A stretch of 64,000 nt of DNA from Sulfobacillus sp. (GCA_027309085.1 DAIDDL010000001.1:62001-126000), one strand, 5' to 3'. Positions 50,873 through 60,328 are shown, numbered from the stretch's first letter. Numbers and translations: made by a program. The notes: generated by a model not told the origin, from the sequence alone.

Positions 50873-51177
50873 GGGCGTGCTCCTTTGCTAGCCATGGCAT
50901 CATAATCTCTTAAAGAAAATTCGCCGTAGCGGCGAAAAATCCTTCTCAGATTGTGCGGCAACTGCTTAAAGCTGAAAGGAGCCGTAGCACCGGGGTGAAT
51001 CCGCTCGGTGGGCTGCGGGGTTAGGGGGTCTCAAGATTTTGCAGCAGTCGGATGCTGGGCGGATATGCTCTGCAGATGGTGCCTGGGAGTCTATTTCACG
51101 CCAGTCCCAAGGGGCCCGCAGTGACCGGAAAAAATCCGGCCTAATAGAGGACCGAAGTGGGGCCTGGCGGGCCTGCG
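50873..51177. other. Intergenic region upstream of the S53 protease
   Basis: It holds the terminator at 50920-50940 and presumably the protease promoter. No gene was seen. Confidence 0.35.
50916..50936 (-). terminator. Terminator after the methyltransferase gene
   Basis: On the minus strand TTCGCCG pairs with CGGCGAA around CTA, followed by TTTTCTTT. It lies 240 bases after the methyltransferase stop. Confidence 0.6.
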
Positions 51178-52314
51178 TCAGGAGGACGGAGGTTTGCGGG
51201 TGCGCAGGACGATCTTGCGCACTCCTTGCAGCACTGGGCCTGCGGCCCGCGAGTCCATCAGGTGCCAGTAGCGCTGAATGGCCCGCCATGACCGGGAATT
51301 GTGGACCACGTCCAGCTGCTGCTGCAAAGATGCATTGGCCTGCCTCAGCCATTCGGTTTCTTCGGCGAGGGGCTCAAGTTGTTCAAGCCGCTCCAGACGT
51401 TCCTGGTAAGAGGCATGGATGGCCAGCAGATCCTCCGACATGACGAGAATGTCGTGCTCAGCCTGGTCAAGCTCAGCCTGCAAGCGCTTCTCGGTCTCTT
51501 GGGCTTCAGCTATTTTCCTCGTCTGGCGCTCGGTTTCCTCGGCGGCGGTTCTCAGGCGCCATTCGGCATTGCCGATATGATCCCAAAGCTCTGTCAGAAT
51601 GCGCCGCTCACTCTCCACACAAAATCCGGCCAAAGAGGCTGTTAGAGGCGCTGCACTGCTCTGGGTGATGAGGGTGAGGCGTTTGTTCTGGCTGACAGGC
51701 GCCGGATGGGAGCCGGACTCGCCAACGTCTACTCCATATCCCGCAAAGGAGTGGTCATTGGGCTTCCATATAATGCTGGCGGCGTTGATTTCCTGGGAGT
51801 ACAGTTCGGTATAGGCAAAAGAGGAGGCCAGAAGGCTGCGCAGCTCCGGTTCAGTCATCTCCCCGATGTGATAGGGATTCTCTTCTGCAAAGTCCTTGGT
51901 GCGGTCATGGTCAGGGGTAGACATCAAAAAAATTCCTCCGGGTTTGAGGACGCGGGAAATCTCTTCGATGAGTGCTGGCTGCTCATCTTTGGACACGTGT
52001 TCCAGGACCTCAAACATGATGACAGCATCAAAAGACGCATCCTCAAAATGGTGGCTCTTCAGATCACCCAGCAAAAATGTCAAGTTGGGTGCGGGGTAGA
52101 GATCCGCAGCATTTTGAACCGCCCACGGATCCACATCAATTCCGGTCAGGCTGTCGACGATGTCCGACAGGTAAGCGGCTCCGTAGGCGGTTCCAATACC
52201 CACTTCCAGTACCTTGAGATCCTTGAGCAGGGCGGCTGCGGTCTGGTAGCGGTGCCAGTGAAAAAGCAGTTCCACATAATCATGGGATGCTGCGGACAAT
52301 CTTTCTTCTGCCAT
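51178..52314 (-). CDS. SAM-dependent methyltransferase with C-terminal coiled coil
   Basis: A 378-residue protein. Residues about 20-190 are a class I methyltransferase: VLEVGIGTAYGAAYLS (SAM loop), GIDVDPWAV, ASFDAVIMFEVLEHVSKDEQP and LKPGGIFLMSTPD. Residues about 245-350 are a long coiled coil (EETERQTRKIAEAQETEKRLQAELD), and the end has NSRSWRAIQRYWHLMD, a motif common in surface-glycan enzymes. It may methylate a glycan end and set chain length, which is inference. The start at 52314 follows GGAAAGGAAGAG. Confidence 0.85.
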   Translation of the reverse strand: MAEERLSAASHDYVELLFHWHRYQTAAALLKDLKVLEVGIGTAYGAAYLSDIVDSLTGIDVDPWAVQNAADLYPAPNLTFLLGDLKSHHFEDASFDAVIMFEVLEHVSKDEQPALIEEISRVLKPGGIFLMSTPDHDRTKDFAEENPYHIGEMTEPELRSLLASSFAYTELYSQEINAASIIWKPNDHSFAGYGVDVGESGSHPAPVSQNKRLTLITQSSAAPLTASLAGFCVESERRILTELWDHIGNAEWRLRTAAEETERQTRKIAEAQETEKRLQAELDQAEHDILVMSEDLLAIHASYQERLERLEQLEPLAEETEWLRQANASLQQQLDVVHNSRSWRAIQRYWHLMDSRAAGPVLQGVRKIVLRTRKPPSS

Positions 52315-52876
52315 ACGCTCTTCCTTTCCCATTCTCTTGTCGGACGCACGCTGTCCGGAACATGCCAGCCGGGGACCCGATACCGCTGGCGATCAGGACC
52401 GCCGCACTTTAAAAGTGGTACCATGGCTCATCTGAGCCATGGTACCACACGAAGCTGGCACAAGGGAAGGAGGTCTGGATTGACAAGATGTGAAGACGGG
52501 GCGGGCATGTGATTTAACCCCGCGGTACGGTCAGGTGGAAGGGGCCGAGCGGATTTTCGGAAACGCCAGGGCCATGGCCAGGGCCGCTCCTGCCAGAATT
52601 CCGTACACCAGCACCCGGTGGTGGTGGGATAGTGCCCATGCTCTTAGCCCGGCAGCGAGGATTGGCGCTTCTACGAAAGCAGGTGCCCCAGGTGCCGGGA
52701 AGAGACAATGAACTCAGGGCATAGAAGTCCCTGAGAGGATTCCATGCGGTATCGTTCCCGGCAGGAAAATCTTATGCCGCGGCGTGTCAGCATCCCGGTC
52801 ACCTCTTTCTAGTGTGATTGTGCCACTCTATTAAACAGCGGAGATTCCTTCAAGGGCTTTTGGCCCAGACATGGCA
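52315..52876. other. Gene-poor region with a perfect 34-base palindrome
   Basis: Apart from the palindrome at 52415-52448, only small frames are present. One minus-strand frame near 52560-52620 encodes a hydrophobic stretch (VLVYGILAGAALAMALAF) without a good start, so a tiny membrane protein is possible but not called. Confidence 0.35.
52415..52448. repeat. Perfect 16-bp inverted repeat with 2-base loop
   Basis: GTGGTACCATGGCTCA and its exact complement are separated by TC. A stem this tight without a T tract, about 100 bases upstream of the methyltransferase start, suits a protein-binding operator or cruciform more than a terminator. Confidence 0.7.
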
Positions 52877-53884
52877 TCAAACGGGTGTCCCGCCTGAACG
52901 GGTCGGGCTGACCACGAGGAGGACTTTCCCGGTGCTCTGCCGATTTTCCACCCACTCTTGGGCGGCTCTGGCCTCGGACAAGGGAAATGTCCGGCCGACA
53001 GTCATCTTCAAGTGTCCTGTCGCAAGGTAATCCATGACATGCTCGGCCGTGTCTTGCAGCAACTCAGGCCGCTCGTTGCGAGTCGTGCCTAAGCTGAAGC
53101 CCAGCACGGCCCGGCAACTGGCATGCAAGTCAGTTGTGTGGACAACACCAGGCTGGCCGCTGGCATTGCCAAACACGACGAGTCGGCCGTACGGAGCCAG
53201 ACATTGCAGGCTTTGTCCCGTCACAGAACCGGCGATGGAATCCAAGATCACGTCGGCTCCGCGGCCGTGCGTGAGGTCGTTGACTTGGTCAGAGAAATTG
53301 CCGCTGGTGCAGCAGAAGGCATGATCGGCACCGGCGCTGAGGCTGACGGGGATTTTGGACGGATCTCCCACTGCGCCGATCACCAGCCCTGCTCCCAGAA
53401 TCTTGGCCAATTGCGTGGCGGTGGTGCCAATGCCGCCTGCGGCGGCATGCACTAAAACGGTTTCTCCCGGCGCGAGCCGGGCTACGTCATGAAGCAGCTT
53501 ATAAGAGGTAAAACTGACGAGAGGGCACGCGGCCGCCGTGTCCCAGTCGATCTCCGGCGGCAGGGCAAAGGTGAGGGCGGCGTCCGCGCAGACGTATTCC
53601 GCATACGACCCATTTTTAGGGAAGACGATCACCTTCTGGCCGGGGTGCCACTGGGTGACGTTGGAACCTACGGTTTCCACAACGCCTGCCGCGTCCAGCC
53701 CAGGAACGAAGGGAGGCTGGCTGGCTCCGTGATACTGGCCGTAGCGGGATTTGATGTCAGCAAAATTCACGCTGGTCGCATGGACCTTGATCAGCACCTG
53801 GTCTGGTCCAATGGCAGGGATCGGAATGTCAGCCATTTTTAAAACCTCTGGTCCTCCGAATTTCGTCACGATTACCGCCTTCAT
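52877..53884 (-). CDS. Zinc-free MDR-family quinone oxidoreductase
   Basis: A 335-residue NADPH:quinone reductase-like enzyme: MKAVIVTKFGGPEVLKMADIP, NFADIKSRYGQYH, PGLDAAGVVETVGSNV, then the nucleotide loop HAAAGGIGTTATQLAKILGA and GADVILDSIAG. No zinc ligands are visible. Related only distantly to the enzyme at 20646. The start follows AGGAGGG. A redox or detoxification role is likely; substrate unknown. Confidence 0.9.
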   Translation of the reverse strand: MKAVIVTKFGGPEVLKMADIPIPAIGPDQVLIKVHATSVNFADIKSRYGQYHGASQPPFVPGLDAAGVVETVGSNVTQWHPGQKVIVFPKNGSYAEYVCADAALTFALPPEIDWDTAAACPLVSFTSYKLLHDVARLAPGETVLVHAAAGGIGTTATQLAKILGAGLVIGAVGDPSKIPVSLSAGADHAFCCTSGNFSDQVNDLTHGRGADVILDSIAGSVTGQSLQCLAPYGRLVVFGNASGQPGVVHTTDLHASCRAVLGFSLGTTRNERPELLQDTAEHVMDYLATGHLKMTVGRTFPLSEARAAQEWVENRQSTGKVLLVVSPTRSGGTPV

Positions 53885-53989
53885 TGGCTTCCCTCCTAAT
53901 TCTCCTTAATTTATGGCGCGGGTCCGCTCTATGATCTCACACCGCGCCCAGACGGGCCAGCGCCGGCAGCGGCCCTTGGAGACTACTGT

Positions 53990-54802
53990 CTACCGGAGCA
54001 CAATCAGCGCACAGCCCAGCACAATGGCCGCGGACACGAACACAGACCGTACTTGCCACGATTCTTTCAGGACAATCCAACCGGCGAAGGGCGCAAAGGC
54101 GATGGCGATTTGCCGCAGGGCCAGGACAGGGGCGACCGCTGCGCGCTGGTAGGCATACAGTACCAACAGGTAGGAGATTACACTGCCAATGCCCGACAGG
54201 GCCGCGGGGCCAGCAGGACTGCGCTGGCCAGAACCTAGAGCCCAGGGAGCCAGCACAAGGGCGGTGCCAAGATATTGAGCAGAAATATACGGCCACGGGG
54301 AGATGAAGTGCACACTATGGCTGTCGATGGCAGAGTACAAGGCGATCAGTGCCGCGACACTGAGAACCCACCCCAGTGTCGCCAGATTCCCCCCAGACCG
54401 CAGCGAAGGGATGATCACGGCAACTGCAATGAGGCAGGCGCCGGTGACAGCATACACTCCAGGAACCTGGTGGAACAAGATCAGGGCTAAGGGAATGCTG
54501 AACAGAATCCCGCCGCCCCGAGCCGCCGGGTAGACGTCGCGCAAGGCGCCCTTCCGGTAGCTTTGGGCCAGGGATGCGAAATACAGGGAGTGGACGGCGA
54601 CCGTGGCCAGGACCCACGGCCATACTGGCCCGAAATTCCAGGGAATTCCTAAAACCATGGTGCCGGCAGCGGCAAAGAGGCCGCCCGTCAGCACCAGAAG
54701 CCAGACAAAGCGCAAATTTCCTGATGTGGAGCGCATAGCTGTGTTCCAGCCAAGGTGCAGGAAGGATGACGCGCTCACCAGTCCTGCCGCAAGTAGATTC
54801 AT
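53990..54802 (-). CDS. EamA/DMT-family transporter
   Basis: A 270-residue membrane protein with about ten helices in two similar halves (FVWLLVLTGGLFAAAGTMVLG; ILFSIPLALILFHQVPGVYAVTGACLIAVAVIIPSL; then SGIGSVISYLLVLYAYQRAAVAPVLALRQIAIAFAPFAGWIVLKE). This is the drug/metabolite transporter pattern of two EamA repeats; the substrate is unknown. ATG at 54802 follows AGGAGGG, so the longer frame is not used. About 100 bases lie between it and the quinone oxidoreductase start. Confidence 0.85.
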   Translation of the reverse strand: MNLLAAGLVSASSFLHLGWNTAMRSTSGNLRFVWLLVLTGGLFAAAGTMVLGIPWNFGPVWPWVLATVAVHSLYFASLAQSYRKGALRDVYPAARGGGILFSIPLALILFHQVPGVYAVTGACLIAVAVIIPSLRSGGNLATLGWVLSVAALIALYSAIDSHSVHFISPWPYISAQYLGTALVLAPWALGSGQRSPAGPAALSGIGSVISYLLVLYAYQRAAVAPVLALRQIAIAFAPFAGWIVLKESWQVRSVFVSAAIVLGCALIVLR

Positions 54803-55052
54803 CTGCCACCCTCCTGCAACCCTATAATAATACACCGCCAGCTGGCTATTCCCCTACGGGGCGCCTGGTACAAGCCATGATTTTTGGGAAGGGGGAAAGG
54901 CGGTGTGCCGCCTGCTGAAATCTTCCGGACAGCCTTGGTGCTGGGCGAAACTGTCAGGGTGCAGTAAGATGGCATCAAGCGGCAGGGACAAGTCTCCGGG
55001 ATGGTTTCGGTCAGCGCGAAGAGAACCTTATTTTTAAAACAAGGAGGATATT

Positions 55053-55859
55053 ATGGCGAAGGGTCATAAAAAACACAAAGATGGAGCGCCCAGCGTGGCT
55101 GAGGTGAAGAGTGCTTACGAGAAGGACCTGCGGGGTTTGCAGGTGGAGCTCCTCAAAGTGCAGATGCATGTCACCTCGCACAGCAGCAAGATTCTCGTGA
55201 TTTTTGAAGGGCGGGATGCAGCGGGGAAGGACGGCACGATCCGCCGCTTTGCCAAGCACATGAATCCCCGCCAGACGCACGTGGTGGCTTTGGACAAACC
55301 ATCGCCGCGGCAATCGACCCAGTGGTATTTTCAGCGCTATGTCCCCCACTTGCCCTCAGGCGGGGAAATTGTCCTGTTTAACCGGAGCTGGTACAACCGG
55401 GCAGGCGTCGAGCGTGTGATGGATTTTTGCACCCCTGAGCAATATGAGGAGTTTATGACAACGGTGCCCTATTTTGAGCAGATGCTGCGGCACTCCGGCA
55501 TTCAGATCTTCAAATACTATCTGGACATTCACAAAGATGAGCAGAAGGCCCGTCTCGATTCGCGGCAGGAAGACCCGCTGAAGCGGTGGAAAATGAGTCC
55601 GATGGATGCCAAGGCGTTAAAACGCTGGGATGACTACAGTTTGGCGCGCAACCAGATGTTTACCCGCACCAGCAGTCCGGAAAGTCCCTGGATAGTAGTC
55701 AGGGCGGATGACAAGCGCGAGTCGCGCCTGCAGGTGATGCAACACTTTTTAAGCGCCGTGGACTATGACGGCAAAGATGAGACAATCCTTCACCCGGACC
55801 CCGAAATGGTGTTCCCGTTTACTGATGAAGACCTGCGCAACGGACGCATTGCGCCCTGA
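55053..55859 (+). CDS. ppk2: Polyphosphate kinase 2
   Basis: The enzyme moves phosphate between polyphosphate and nucleotides. The 268-residue protein has Walker A GRDAAGKDGTIRRF, the QSTQWYFQRYVPHLPSGGEIVLFNRSWYNRAGVERVM block with Walker B, and the lid region RQEDPLKRWKMSPMDAKALKRWDDY. This is the single-domain PPK2 form, about 230-300 residues long. The start follows CAAGGAGG. It is monocistronic. Polyphosphate helps metal and acid stress in acidophiles, but that is background. Confidence 0.93.
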   Translation: MAKGHKKHKDGAPSVAEVKSAYEKDLRGLQVELLKVQMHVTSHSSKILVIFEGRDAAGKDGTIRRFAKHMNPRQTHVVALDKPSPRQSTQWYFQRYVPHLPSGGEIVLFNRSWYNRAGVERVMDFCTPEQYEEFMTTVPYFEQMLRHSGIQIFKYYLDIHKDEQKARLDSRQEDPLKRWKMSPMDAKALKRWDDYSLARNQMFTRTSSPESPWIVVRADDKRESRLQVMQHFLSAVDYDGKDETILHPDPEMVFPFTDEDLRNGRIAP

Positions 55860-55913
55860 GCCTTGTCCAAGGTCTCCCGTTTGCCATGCTCCGCAAGACA
55901 TACCGGCTCCCGT

Positions 55914-56171
55914 TCAGGCGTTGACAGCCGGACGGGTGTCATAATATGGGAGCAGTCCCTTGATAGTGGTAAGCTGTTCTTCGACTTGCCGGAAGTCTTC
56001 GTCCGTTTTGGCCAGAGAGACCATGCCGTGAAACAGCCCGACATGAAATGCTACCAGCTGTCTCTGGTACACGGTGCCGGATTTGCCCAGGCCATCCGTT
56101 TGGATGGGCTGGATGGAAGAGTACTCGGCAATCAGTTCCCTGCGCCGCCGTTCCGCTTGCTGAGAGGACAT
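55914..56171 (-). CDS. Small hypothetical protein
   Basis: An 85-residue helical protein (SSQQAERRRRELIAEYSSIQ; VAFHVGLFHGMVSLAKTDEDFRQVEEQLTTIKGLL). The start at 56171 follows TCAGGAGGC; the upstream in-frame ATG at 56204 does not. No family recognised. It is convergent with ppk2 (54-base gap). Confidence 0.6.
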   Translation of the reverse strand: MSSQQAERRRRELIAEYSSIQPIQTDGLGKSGTVYQRQLVAFHVGLFHGMVSLAKTDEDFRQVEEQLTTIKGLLPYYDTRPAVNA

Positions 56172-56453
56172 TGGGAAGCCTCCTGAGATAGAATTTATGA
56201 CCATGTGATAGTATTATATCCTAAATTCATGAGCGTAGACTATTTTTCTCAGTAAAATTTACCGGATGAGCAACTTGATGAACCTGCCTTCCCCCAAGCT
56301 CTGTTGTTGGGCGGGGCAAAGCGCACACTGCCTGGCGTCCGCGGGAGCCGCGCAGCCGCCACAAACTCCTCCGGTTGCCTTGCCCGTTCCGGGGGGAATT
56401 CTTCAGCCTGATATAGAAATTGGAGGTAATCTGCCGCGTGCTTCCCGATCTTC

Positions 56454-56495
56454 AGTTTTCGTCTCCCGGCCATGACTTGGCGGGAGACGAAAACT
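56454..56495. repeat. Perfect 15-bp inverted repeat
   Basis: AGTTTTCGTCTCCCG (56454-56468) pairs with CGGGAGACGAAAACT (56481-56495) around a 12-base loop. It lies just after the Zn-ribbon gene stop on the minus strand; the T run inside the left arm suggests a terminator in the minus direction. Confidence 0.65.
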
Positions 56496-56518
56496 TCTGC
56501 CCAGGCTTGGCCCGCTGG

Positions 56519-56806
56519 CTAGAATCCGCGCCGCGGATCATTTACCATCTCTAGACGGCCACATTCGGGGCACACGAAGACATGTACAATGACGTTCTTT
56601 TCCGTCATCTGGTCAAACATGGTTTCGTCGCGAGCTCCCAGCAGCATGTCGGCGGCTACACCCCAGCCGCGGTTCATGCCGCCGGTGCGAAGAGCGTGGG
56701 GCCCGTGGTACTGCATGGCGACATTGCAGCTCTGGCACAGGTGATCCGGCATGTTTTGGGCAGGTTGTCCCTCGGCCATGTTCTTGAGCGACTTGAAAAA
56801 GCTCAT
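56519..56806 (-). CDS. Small two-CxxC (zinc-ribbon-like) protein
   Basis: A 95-residue protein with CQSC near residue 25 and CPEC near residue 80 (VHVFVCPECGRLEMV), probably four zinc ligands in one ribbon. The middle holds GMNRGWGVAADMLLG. The ATG at 56806 follows AAAGGGG with 9-base spacing; an upstream ATG is too close to it. No family recognised; DNA, RNA or protein binding are all possible. Confidence 0.65.
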   Translation of the reverse strand: MSFFKSLKNMAEGQPAQNMPDHLCQSCNVAMQYHGPHALRTGGMNRGWGVAADMLLGARDETMFDQMTEKNVIVHVFVCPECGRLEMVNDPRRGF

Positions 56807-56880
56807 CTGAATCATCCCCTTTGGAGAAAAAGTTTCTCCTGGATTTTAGCATAGTCTGCAGGTGGGATCAGGGCGGCGCC

Positions 56881-57357
56881 CTATTTTGTGCGCTCCGGAA
56901 CGGGCGTGCGGCCACCCACCGACCGGCCAAACCCTTCGAGAAAACTTAAGAGGGTGCGGAGGCCCTGCGCGGTATCAGGATTTTTCAGAGCGCCCAACAG
57001 CTGGAATATGCCCATGCCTTCTCCTGGCCGGGACGGCTTCGTGCGCGCCATGCTCTCCAGACCGTTTCCTAAGGCGTGCAGTGCCATATCCCAGCTGTCT
57101 TGGGACATCGAGCCCATAAAGGCTGCCAACTGCTCGAGGTTGTTGATCGCGTGCTTGACGCCGGCCTGATTCATTTGCCCCACTGTGATGTGGAGAACCG
57201 GATCTTTTTGCTCCAGCAGTCCAGTCAGGAAGTCGAGAATTCCCGCGCTGCGTAGAGCGCGGACAAATCGGAGGAGGTCCTCTGTTGTGGCCATGTCTTC
57301 TGCCGGCAGTGCTTGCTCCCCGGAACTTGTGAGAATGTTAGTGGTGGGATGGGCCAT
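56881..57357 (-). CDS. DUF1641-family protein, formate-dehydrogenase partner
   Basis: A 158-residue helical protein: LLRFVRALRSAGILDFLTGLLEQKDPVLHITVGQMNQAG, then GMGIFQLLGALKNPDTAQGLRTLLSFLEGFG. The last block is the DUF1641 signature. In Bacillus the same family sits next to an FdhF-like gene (YjgD-YjgC, YrhD-YrhE), and here it overlaps the end of that gene by 20 bases with its ribosome site (GGAGGAC) inside it. It may help assemble the enzyme or link it to the membrane. Confidence 0.9.
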   Translation of the reverse strand: MAHPTTNILTSSGEQALPAEDMATTEDLLRFVRALRSAGILDFLTGLLEQKDPVLHITVGQMNQAGVKHAINNLEQLAAFMGSMSQDSWDMALHALGNGLESMARTKPSRPGEGMGIFQLLGALKNPDTAQGLRTLLSFLEGFGRSVGGRTPVPERTK

Positions 57358-60328
57358 GGGTGGTGTCCTCCGCTCCTCGGTGTTGTTGGGCCGTTACAAG
57401 AGGGATGTAGTCCGGCCGTGCCCATTTGCGGGCTACCTCGACCCCTTTTTGCGGGTGGCGTTGTTTGAACCGCCAATTGCTGCGGGGCAAGGGGGAGCCC
57501 TGAGGCTGTTCTTCGACAATTTCCATGTAGGCCTGAGTGTCTTTGTAGGCAGGAGTGTGAGTCTGGGTATCAACCCCTGTGCCTGTAATGTCATTGACGG
57601 CGCCGGGACCTTGCGAATTCATAGGCAGGTAAAGATTGTGCCCGTTCACCCGCCCGGTTACCAGCACGGGGACCTTCAGGGACCCGGTGGGAGAGACCAG
57701 ACGGACCACGGTGCCGTCGTGCAGGTGCCGCTCCCGGGCCAGTTCAGGGCTGACCTCCACAAAAACCTCAGGAACCAAATGGCGGATACCTTCGGACCGG
57801 TAGGTCATGTTGCCTTCGTGAAAGTGTTCCAAAAGCTGCCCGTTGTTGATGTGCAAGTCGAATTTCTGGTCCTGCGCGGTGGGCCCCGACAGTGTTAAGG
57901 GAACCAGACGGGCTTTCCCATCGGGATGGCTAAACCGCTCGGTATACAGCAGCGGCGAGTCGGTGCCGTCTAGCTGGACCGGCCACTGCAGTGTGTGGTA
58001 CCCGTCCAGACGGTCGTAGCTGACCCCAGCCAAAAGAGGCGTCAGCCTGGCCGCTTCGTCCATAATATCGCGGGGGTGGGGGTAGGGCGGCCAGTGGGCA
58101 TTCAATTGAGCGGCGACGTCTTGTAGAATCACCCAGTCGGGTCGGCTGCCCTCCAGTGGGGCCAAGGCCTGGTAAAAGCGCTGGACCCGCCGTTCCGTAT
58201 TGACGAAGGTGCCCTCCTTTTCCAGTGATGGCGAAGCCGGGAGAATGACGTCGGCGTACTGCGCTGTCTTGGTCAGAAACAGGTCCTGCACGACCATGAA
58301 GTCGAGCTGCTCGAAGGCCTGCCGGGCTTCTTGGGCATTGGCATCCACTAGTGCGGTGTCTTCGCCGACGACGTAGAGCATTTTGATCCGACCCTGCAAG
58401 ATGGCGCCGGCAAGTTCCTGATTATTGATTCCGCCGGTCTTTGGCAGATCAGTCCCCCATTCTTTTTTAAAGCGTTCCCGGACTTCGGGGTCCGCCAGGT
58501 CCTGGTATCCTGGCAAATAGCTGGGTTTGGCGCCGAAATCGGATGCGCCCTGCACATTGTTGTGACCTCGCAGAGGATATGCGCCCGTGCCAGCCCGACC
58601 GAAATTTCCGGTGAGCAGCAGCAGGTTGGCAATCGCAAGGGATGTTTCAGAACCGTCCTGCTGCTGTGTGACGCCCATCGCCCAGAGAATGGCCACAGAC
58701 CGGACGCTGTGGATCATCCGGGCTACCTGCATGGTAGTTTCTTCAGGTATGCCTGTGACAGTGTGGGTGTGGGCGAGAGTATACGGTGCCAAAAATTCGA
58801 GGTACTCACCGAGTCCGTCCACATGGGCTTGCAAAAACTCCTGGTCAATCCATTGCTGGTCGGCCAAATACTTGGACAGCCCGAGAATCCACGTACCGTC
58901 GGTTCCGGGGTTTGGCTGCACAAACAGGTCAGCCCGCTCCGCCATTTCATGTTGGCGGATATCCACGACCACAAGTTTCTGCCCATGGAGCTTCTGTGCG
59001 CGCTTAACCCGGGTCGCCACCACTGGGTGCGATTCAGCAGTGTTGGAGCCGACAATGATGACCAGTTCGGCCTGGCCGATGTCGTTCATCGAACCGCTGT
59101 CCGCTCCGTAGCCGACAGTCTGGCGGAGGCCGTAGGTAGCAGGGTCCTGGCAGTATGTCGAATCATTGTCGACGTTGTTCGTGCCGATCGCCTGCCGCGC
59201 AAGTTTCTGCACCAGGAAGGCTTCTTCGTTGGAGGCTTTCGAGGACGCGATGAACATGAAGCTGTCGGGACCGTGCTGGTCTTTAACGCGAGTCATCCGC
59301 TCGCCGATGACTCGGTATGCTTCGTCCCATGTTGATTCATAGAAAGCGTCTCCATGGCGGATGAGGGGGTGTGTCAGCCTGTCGGGACTGTTGACAAAGT
59401 CCCATCCGAACTTGCCTTTAATGCAGGTCGAAATGCCGTTGACGGGGGCCTCGGGAGTCGGCTCGACTTTGAGAATGGTGCGACCCTTGGTCCAGATGTC
59501 GAAGGAGCACCCCACGCCGCAATACGTGCAGACCGTCTTAGTCATTTTTATGCGGCTTTTACGCATGGCCGACTCGATATCGGAAAGGGCGAAGACCGGG
59601 GGCAAACTGGGTTCAACGTCCTCAACCCACTCGATCATCGGCTGCAGTGTGTCAGGAGGGAGGTTGGTCAGGTAACCGGCCTCGCCGATCATGCTCTTTT
59701 CCATGAGGGCGTTGCAGGGGCAGACTGTGACACAGTGGCCGCAGGAAACGCATGAAGACTCGCCAATGCTGACCCCGTCATCCCAAATGACGCGGGGGCT
59801 GTCCAAGCTCCAGTCAATCGAAAGGGTCTCATTGACTTCGAGGTCCTGGCAGGCTTCTACACAGCGGCCACAGAGAATGCACTGGTCCACATCATACCGG
59901 TAGAAGGGATTGGTGGCATCGATTCTTGCGTAGGGCTTGGGTTCAAAAGGATATTTTTGATGGGTCAGCCCTACCTGTTTAGTCGTGTTGTGGACCACGC
60001 AATTGCCGTTGTTGTTGTCGCACACGGTGCAATAGAGCTGGTGGTTGCGCAAGAGGCGATTCATGGCTTCTTCCCGGGCCTCGCGCGCACCCGGGGCCAC
60101 AGTGCTCAGCACCATGTCCGGGGTGATTTTTTCCTGGCACGCCCGCACCAGGTTGCCGTCTGTTTCCACGATGCAGGTGTCGCAGGTTTGGATCGGACCT
60201 AAATCAGGATGATAGCAAACATGGGGAATATCCCGCTGGTGGTGCAGCATGACTTCGAGAATGGTTTCGCCGCGGACGCCTGCGAGGATCTGGCCGTCAA
60301 TGGTAACTTTCCATGGATCCTGACTCAA
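57338..60328 (-). CDS. FdhF-type molybdopterin oxidoreductase, formate-dehydrogenase-like alpha subunit
   Basis: A 996-residue cytoplasmic enzyme with an N-terminal [2Fe-2S] domain (HVCYHPDLGPIQTCDTC), a NuoG-like histidine/Cys segment (LYCTVCDNNNGNC), two [4Fe-4S] sets (CILCGRCVEAC; CVSCGHCVTVCPCNA), then the Mo-bisMGD domain whose own [4Fe-4S] set starts CTYCGVGCSFD. Molybdenum is bound by Cys (about 393) in NVDNDSTYCQDPATYG. True formate dehydrogenases have Sec or Cys followed by His; here it is Gln, so the substrate may differ. It starts with TTG at 60328, since the in-frame GTG at 60337 lies inside the AGGAGG site. Confidence 0.88.
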   Translation of the reverse strand: MSQDPWKVTIDGQILAGVRGETILEVMLHHQRDIPHVCYHPDLGPIQTCDTCIVETDGNLVRACQEKITPDMVLSTVAPGAREAREEAMNRLLRNHQLYCTVCDNNNGNCVVHNTTKQVGLTHQKYPFEPKPYARIDATNPFYRYDVDQCILCGRCVEACQDLEVNETLSIDWSLDSPRVIWDDGVSIGESSCVSCGHCVTVCPCNALMEKSMIGEAGYLTNLPPDTLQPMIEWVEDVEPSLPPVFALSDIESAMRKSRIKMTKTVCTYCGVGCSFDIWTKGRTILKVEPTPEAPVNGISTCIKGKFGWDFVNSPDRLTHPLIRHGDAFYESTWDEAYRVIGERMTRVKDQHGPDSFMFIASSKASNEEAFLVQKLARQAIGTNNVDNDSTYCQDPATYGLRQTVGYGADSGSMNDIGQAELVIIVGSNTAESHPVVATRVKRAQKLHGQKLVVVDIRQHEMAERADLFVQPNPGTDGTWILGLSKYLADQQWIDQEFLQAHVDGLGEYLEFLAPYTLAHTHTVTGIPEETTMQVARMIHSVRSVAILWAMGVTQQQDGSETSLAIANLLLLTGNFGRAGTGAYPLRGHNNVQGASDFGAKPSYLPGYQDLADPEVRERFKKEWGTDLPKTGGINNQELAGAILQGRIKMLYVVGEDTALVDANAQEARQAFEQLDFMVVQDLFLTKTAQYADVILPASPSLEKEGTFVNTERRVQRFYQALAPLEGSRPDWVILQDVAAQLNAHWPPYPHPRDIMDEAARLTPLLAGVSYDRLDGYHTLQWPVQLDGTDSPLLYTERFSHPDGKARLVPLTLSGPTAQDQKFDLHINNGQLLEHFHEGNMTYRSEGIRHLVPEVFVEVSPELARERHLHDGTVVRLVSPTGSLKVPVLVTGRVNGHNLYLPMNSQGPGAVNDITGTGVDTQTHTPAYKDTQAYMEIVEEQPQGSPLPRSNWRFKQRHPQKGVEVARKWARPDYIPLVTAQQHRGAEDTTHGPSHH

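Noticed and set aside
52514-52708. A 64-residue Pro/Gly/Arg-rich minus-strand ORF
   Set aside because: Composition is that of a shadow frame; another frame in the same place looks more protein-like but has no start.
56249-56473. A 74-residue minus-strand ORF
   Set aside because: Its start lies in the loop of the hairpin at 56454-56495 and there is no ribosome site.
58562-59335. A 257-residue plus-strand ORF
   Set aside because: It is antisense to the FdhF-like gene, which has clear motifs; this ORF has no ribosome site or family features.
57338-60328. Selenocysteine in the formate-dehydrogenase-like enzyme
   Set aside because: The Mo ligand codon is TGC (Cys), and there is no in-frame TGA.
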